Both the position numbers and the translations under genes were made by a program. Below, piece by piece: positions 15,831-18,750 of a stretch of 18,750 nt of DNA (positions are counted from its first letter, which is position 1; the number at the start of each line of letters is the position of its first letter). The notes beneath the pieces are model-generated. The model saw only the letters and a list, made by a program, of their open reading frames with translations. It did no database searches and was not told the origin of the DNA. This stretch comes from DAISIL01 sp036822015 (GTDB taxonomy: Bacteria > Bacteroidota > Bacteroidia > Cytophagales > Bernardetiaceae): assembly GCA_036822015.1 (NCBI GenBank), contig DAISIL010000061.1, positions 1 to 18,750 on the forward strand, in the 5' to 3' direction.

Positions 15831-16433
15831 GTGCTGGTCGTAGAGCTGACGAAACAAACGCGGCATAAAATAAAATGCCAAAATCAACTGACCCACAATA
15901 AAAACCGCTTTTGCCCCAGGCCATTTCATAAACAACATCCCCGTACCCATAACCGGAATGATCGAAAAAGCCAAGTTGAGCAAATAAAAATACAGCGGGC
16001 GTGCCTTCCCTTTTAAGCGATCCAGGTGAAGGCGGTTGAGCCAATACGAAGGCAAAAACGCCAACGCAAACACCAACAAACCGATCATAATTTGAAGGTT
16101 AGCTCCCGGAAAGTGCATCACCTTGAACGAATAGCCCACCAGAAAAAACATCGTGGACAAGTAACCAATCAAAAATTGAAACTTACGCATCTGTACATAT
16201 TGTTTAAGTTGTGAAAAAAATAAATCCCGTTGAATCTGTTGGGGACCTTGCGGACATACCCGACGACGGGCCTCCGCAAAAGCATCTTCAAAAAGCATCC
16301 CTTCGGTCCGCATCACGTCCTCGGTCAGGCAGGCCAGATGATCCGATAGCTCCTCCCGCAGGCTGCGCTGTGATACGCCGGCCTGCATCAGATAGACATG
16401 TATCTGCTGGAAGTTTTTTTCTGAAATTATCAT
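15798..16433 (-). CDS. Four-helix membrane protein with PadR-linked N-terminal domain and duplicated PGA motif
   Basis: A 211-residue membrane protein of unknown function. The cytoplasmic N-terminus, about 1-75, is helical (REELSDHLACLTEDVMRTEG, FEDAFAEARRR) and resembles the HAAS / DUF1700-type domains that commonly sit beside PadR regulators. Four hydrophobic helices follow at about 86-104, 111-132, 147-168 and 173-193. The boundaries between helix pairs carry related motifs, KVMHFPGANLQIMIG at 104-118 and FMKWPGAKAVFIVG at 168-181, suggesting an internal duplication of a two-helix unit. Similar K-x-H-W-PGA motifs occur in Bacteroidota membrane proteins, GldL among them. The gene overlaps the PadR stop by four bases, so the two are coupled. 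It is likely the target or sensor of the regulator, by analogy with PadR/HAAS pairs. The tail overlaps acpH by 33 bases. Confidence 0.75.
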   Translation of the reverse strand: MIISEKNFQQIHVYLMQAGVSQRSLREELSDHLACLTEDVMRTEGMLFEDAFAEARRRVCPQGPQQIQRDLFFSQLKQYVQMRKFQFLIGYLSTMFFLVGYSFKVMHFPGANLQIMIGLLVFALAFLPSYWLNRLHLDRLKGKARPLYFYLLNLAFSIIPVMGTGMLFMKWPGAKAVFIVGQLILAFYFMPRLFRQLYDQHLKVVSSLRDN

Positions 16434-16765
16434 GTCGCTTGAAGTTGAGTGAGCATTCCCTGAACCGTACGCAAAAAGTCAGCTAACTCCTCCGTTACCG
16501 CCGCCGCAAAGGTCTTGCCCTCCGGCGTGAGTTGGTAGTATTTCCTGACCCGCTTACCGATCTTTTCCCGCTCTACCGTCAGGACGTTTTCCCTTTCAAG
16601 CCGGTGCAAAATCGGGTACAACGATCCTTCGCTAATCAGAATTTTATCCCGGGAGATCGCCTTGATCTCCTTTGCGATCTGGTAGCCATACAAGCGACCC
16701 TTAGACCGCAATACCTGCAAGACCAGCGCCTCTAGAGTCCCTTTGAGAAGTTCTTTTGAGTACAT
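16430..16765 (-). CDS. PadR-family transcriptional regulator
   Basis: A 111-residue winged-helix DNA-binding protein, typical of the small PadR subfamily (LmrR-like), which acts as a dimer and usually represses a neighbouring transport or envelope gene. Landmarks: LLKGTLEALVLQVLRSKGRLYGYQIAKEI in the first two helices, ISEGSLYPILHRLERENVLTVE in the recognition helix and first strand, then the wing with KIGKRVRKYYQLTPEGK. The C-terminal helix (ALAEL-like dimerisation segment, about 88-108) is short, as in the subfamily. The start ATG lies seven bases downstream of the perfect inverted repeat at 16772-16798, so autoregulation is expected. It is the first gene of a two-gene operon with the four-helix membrane protein. 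The inducing signal is not evident. Confidence 0.92.
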   Translation of the reverse strand: MYSKELLKGTLEALVLQVLRSKGRLYGYQIAKEIKAISRDKILISEGSLYPILHRLERENVLTVEREKIGKRVRKYYQLTPEGKTFAAAVTEELADFLRTVQGMLTQLQAT

Positions 16766-16771
16766 TTTGAT

Positions 16772-16798
16772 TCAATACATTTTGTTCCGATGTATTGA
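16772..16798. promoter_or_regulatory. Candidate PadR operator, perfect 9+9 inverted repeat
   Basis: TCAATACAT (16772-16780) and ATGTATTGA (16790-16798) form a perfect 9-base inverted repeat with a 9-base spacer, centred about 20 bases upstream of the PadR start codon. PadR operators are AT-rich dyads containing ACAT/ATGT halves, so this fits an autoregulatory site. The spacer places the arm centres 18 bases apart, nearly two helical turns, as expected for a dimer. A hairpin role is less likely given its position before the start. Confidence 0.6.
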
Positions 16799-16888
16799 GA
16801 TATACGGCATCGTTGCCAAAAGGTTATGCCCCCAAAGAAAAAAACTAATTTTTTTCAGAAAAATCTCACCTGCTCATCATCAAACGGG

Positions 16889-17677
16889 TTAAGCGATCGC
16901 GTATCCCACCAGCGTACAGTCGTCGTTGAGCAGATACCCTTCCGTGTGGAGGGTTCGGAGGGTTTGGACAAACTGTTGGTTTAGCTCCTCGAGCAGGTCT
17001 AGGAGACTTTTTTGGGGGGGATGCTCACGGAAGCAGGCTTGTAGATCGGCAATTTTTCCGCTGGGGAGTTTTTCGTGGCGGGACTCGGGTTTGGCCCAAA
17101 GGAGCAGCGCTTGGGCTAGGGCATCGGTGGCCAGCAGGAGCTGGTCGCCTTTGTCGGGCTGCAAAATACCCGACCGAAATCCGGAGGGGTGCATCCAGGT
17201 ATCGTTCCAGTTCACCAGCGACGGAAAAGCCGTGAACTCGTGCAGTTGGGTGGCCGGAAAGCTACCCTTGTACTCACCCTTTGCACTGATCCAGAGTAGG
17301 TTACTGTCGCCGTAGCTCATCCATGCTACGCCGTCTTTGCCTGGCCAGATCGCCAACAAAGTCGCCGCTGACCCTTCGTCGTAAAACTTATTGCGTCGGA
17401 TGCCGTCGCCTTGTAGCTCGGCTTCTTTTGGCACATAAAACGCCTCCCATATCGCATCGAGCCAGGCCGTCAGTTCGGCATAGGTTCGGATGGGCGTGGG
17501 GGGCAACTGATCGAGGAGATATTGCGCCCATTGCCCCGAAAAAATACCCGTTCCGCCGGCCCCATCAGCCACGGCGAAGCAACCCGCTTCGGGGTCAGCG
17601 CGTAGGGCATCTTCGTTGGGGCGCATCCCCGAAGGGAGGGCTTCGTTGTCGGGTTTGGGTGCTGTTTGGAACCTCAT
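16889..17677 (-). CDS. PP2C-type protein phosphatase
   Basis: A 262-residue cytoplasmic Ser/Thr phosphatase of the PP2C family. Metal-site and core motifs are in order: NED at 21-23, VADGAGG at 36-42 (Asp38), EGSAATLLAI at 101-110, YGDSNLLWI at 122-130, ATDALAQ at 183-189 (Asp185) and NDDCTLV at 251-257. All the expected metal-binding aspartates appear present, so it is likely active. It removes phosphate from serine or threonine residues of a partner, usually one phosphorylated by an adjacent kinase. Its start overlaps the vWA gene's stop by four bases, which implies coupled translation. Such vWA/PP2C pairs are often accompanied by a protein kinase, which would be expected beyond the right edge. 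An AT-rich palindrome follows the stop but is too weak to call a terminator. Confidence 0.88.
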   Translation of the reverse strand: MRFQTAPKPDNEALPSGMRPNEDALRADPEAGCFAVADGAGGTGIFSGQWAQYLLDQLPPTPIRTYAELTAWLDAIWEAFYVPKEAELQGDGIRRNKFYDEGSAATLLAIWPGKDGVAWMSYGDSNLLWISAKGEYKGSFPATQLHEFTAFPSLVNWNDTWMHPSGFRSGILQPDKGDQLLLATDALAQALLLWAKPESRHEKLPSGKIADLQACFREHPPQKSLLDLLEELNQQFVQTLRTLHTEGYLLNDDCTLVGYAIA

Positions 17678-18624
17678 TGGGTGCGCTTCGTTTGGCGCGT
17701 CCCGATGTCCATGACGTGGAGCAGCCCCTCCGATCCCTGGGCATAGGCCATCCCGATATAGGAGGTGTTTGGGAGTAGGTCTTCGTTTTTGATCTCGTTG
17801 GCGATGGCTTGATTCAAGGCTTCGGGCATGGGGCTGGAGAGGTCGTAGAGCAGGCGGGCGTAGCGGTCGTCCTGGGGGAGTTCGGCGGCCGACTTCGGGA
17901 ACAGCACGGGTGCGCCGGCATCCGCTCCGATGTGGCAGTTGAGGAGCAGGAGATGCCCATCGAGGGTGTGGAGGTCGCGGAGGGCTTTGGCGTGTTGGAG
18001 TAGGCTAGTGCCGCTGCCGTCGGTTTGCTCCCCATCCGAGATGTTGATGACCGTAGGCGGATACGAACGCGGATGCTTAGCCGTCCAGTCCTGGAGCAGG
18101 GCGTGGGCTTGCTGGAAGGCATCGCACATGGGCGTGAGGTGGTTGGCGACGGGGCTGATCCATCTCGGGCGCACGACTTCTTGTTGGAGTACTTTGCCGC
18201 GCACGTTTTTTTCCTCCAACACCCGATCCTCCTGGCGGTTGCGTTTGAGTTCCGAGACCGTTACCCAGGTGCGGCCCGCCAGATCACCCTCCCAAAGGAG
18301 GTTGGCCTTCTCGGAGGACGCGCCGCCGTAGCCCAGCAAGGCGATATCGAAATAATCGCGGGGTTCGGGTTCGGACTTCTGGCAGCGGGTGATGAGCGTA
18401 TCCAGGAGGCTGTTGATCGTCTGGGCGACAACTTCGGCTTTGCTTTGCTGCCCATCGAAGGCACTTTGCATGGAGCCGGACTGGTCGATCAGAAAAACAA
18501 AAGCGGAGGGCTGCTTGCGGCTGATCTCGGCCATGTAGCGGTCTTGTATGGCACCGCTGATTTGCCGCCCCAACTGGAGCGGATCGCCGAGCGATGAAGG
18601 GGTAGATTTTTGGAGGTCGGACAT
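17674..18624 (-). CDS. von Willebrand factor A (vWA) domain protein
   Basis: A 316-residue soluble protein. A vWA domain spans about 40-275, with a complete MIDAS metal site: DQSGS at 47-51 (Asp47, Ser49, Ser51), Thr164 in HLTPM and Asp197 in ISDGEQTDG. vWA proteins of this type bind partners through a metal ion rather than acting as enzymes. The downstream LLLLNCHIGADAGAPVLFP and LPQDDRYARLLYDLSSPMP segments are familiar from bacterial TerY-like and kinase/phosphatase-associated vWA proteins. The frame could begin at a TTG at 18630, but ATG 18624 is preferred and sits behind a good promoter. It is translationally coupled to the PP2C gene, and the pair probably forms one phosphoprotein-signalling unit. 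The kinase and the substrate are not visible. Confidence 0.88.
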   Translation of the reverse strand: MSDLQKSTPSSLGDPLQLGRQISGAIQDRYMAEISRKQPSAFVFLIDQSGSMQSAFDGQQSKAEVVAQTINSLLDTLITRCQKSEPEPRDYFDIALLGYGGASSEKANLLWEGDLAGRTWVTVSELKRNRQEDRVLEEKNVRGKVLQQEVVRPRWISPVANHLTPMCDAFQQAHALLQDWTAKHPRSYPPTVINISDGEQTDGSGTSLLQHAKALRDLHTLDGHLLLLNCHIGADAGAPVLFPKSAAELPQDDRYARLLYDLSSPMPEALNQAIANEIKNEDLLPNTSYIGMAYAQGSEGLLHVMDIGTRQTKRTQ

Positions 18625-18679
18625 ACACAATAAATAATGGATGAAGCAAAGGCAAATTACAAAAAATGAAGGAAATGTA

Positions 18680-18711
18680 CAAACCTAATATCAGTCAGTC
18701 CGAACCTCAAA
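18680..18711 (-). promoter_or_regulatory. Bacteroidota-type promoter of the vWA/PP2C operon
   Basis: On the minus strand TTTG (18708-18711) is followed after 20 bases by TAGGTTTG (18680-18687), a full match to the phylum's consensus. Transcription would start near 18673, about 50 bases before the vWA ATG. The -33 element lies inside the last codons of the gene entering from the right edge. Confidence 0.6.
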
Positions 18712-18750
18712 AGGCGCGTTTTTCAGCCAATCGGGTAAGTTTTTGGCAAT
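18691..18750 (-). CDS. 3' end of a gene entering from the right edge
   Basis: An open minus-strand frame of 19 codons runs from the window edge to a TGA at 18691-18693. The tail reads LPDWLKNAPFEVRTD, with protein-like composition. Too little is present to assign a family. It lies 66 bases upstream of the vWA start and may be part of the same neighbourhood, but the promoter between them suggests partly separate expression. Confidence 0.4.
   Translation of the reverse strand: MAKNLPDWLKNAPFEVRTD

Noticed and set aside
16837..16856. AT-rich palindrome (8-base A/T arms, CTAA loop) after the PP2C gene
   Set aside because: The stem contains only one G:C pair, so it is too weak to call a terminator, although it follows the stop and carries T runs.

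Overview
The window reads as ordinary, compact bacterial chromosome from a member of the Bacteroidota. The clearest taxonomic signs are a giant secreted protein with a type IX secretion (T9SS) C-terminal sorting domain, promoter-like sites of the Bacteroidota type (TTTG, about 18-20 bases, TAnnTTTG), little visible Shine-Dalgarno sequence before starts, and gene families typical of the phylum (the N-terminally extended DUF72 form and membrane proteins with a K-x-H/W-x-PGA motif). The genus cannot be told from the sequence. Coding density is very high. There are no rRNA or tRNA genes, CRISPR arrays or insertion sequences, and no gene-free stretch exceeds about 125 bases.

Positions 1-7840 hold one probable minus-strand transcription unit. 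In order of transcription it is: a small membrane protein with a C-terminal winged-helix-like segment, folC (folate polyglutamylation), an unrecognised 449-residue protein, a small probable lipoprotein, and a 1358-residue T9SS-exported Asp-box/propeller protein. It is closed by a clear intrinsic terminator near the left edge. Positions 7958-8962 (plus strand) encode a divergent PiT-like transporter with its own promoter. Its stop codon overlaps that of lysA, which faces it.

Positions 8959-13183 (minus strand) carry gap (glycolytic GAPDH), then siaB-like and siaC-like genes of a threonine phospho-switch, a DUF72 protein, and finally lysA (last step of lysine synthesis). The first four are packed like an operon. 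lysA has a promoter-like box of its own. Positions 13243-15198 (minus) encode a membrane-anchored DUF885-family protein that has lost every expected metal-binding residue. It is divergent, by 17 bases, from an acyl carrier protein phosphodiesterase gene (plus).

Positions 15798-16765 (minus) hold a PadR regulator and a four-helix membrane protein with overlapping start and stop codons, preceded by a perfect 9+9 inverted repeat that is a good candidate operator. Positions 16889-18624 (minus) hold a von Willebrand A protein and a PP2C phosphatase, again with a 4-base overlap, behind a good Bacteroidota promoter. The tail of another minus-strand gene enters from the right edge.

Recurring theme: two protein-phosphorylation modules are present (SiaB/SiaC and vWA/PP2C), each lacking its usual partners inside this window. 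The most unusual single gene is the metal-site-less DUF885 protein. No wholly new multi-gene system can be demonstrated from this window alone.
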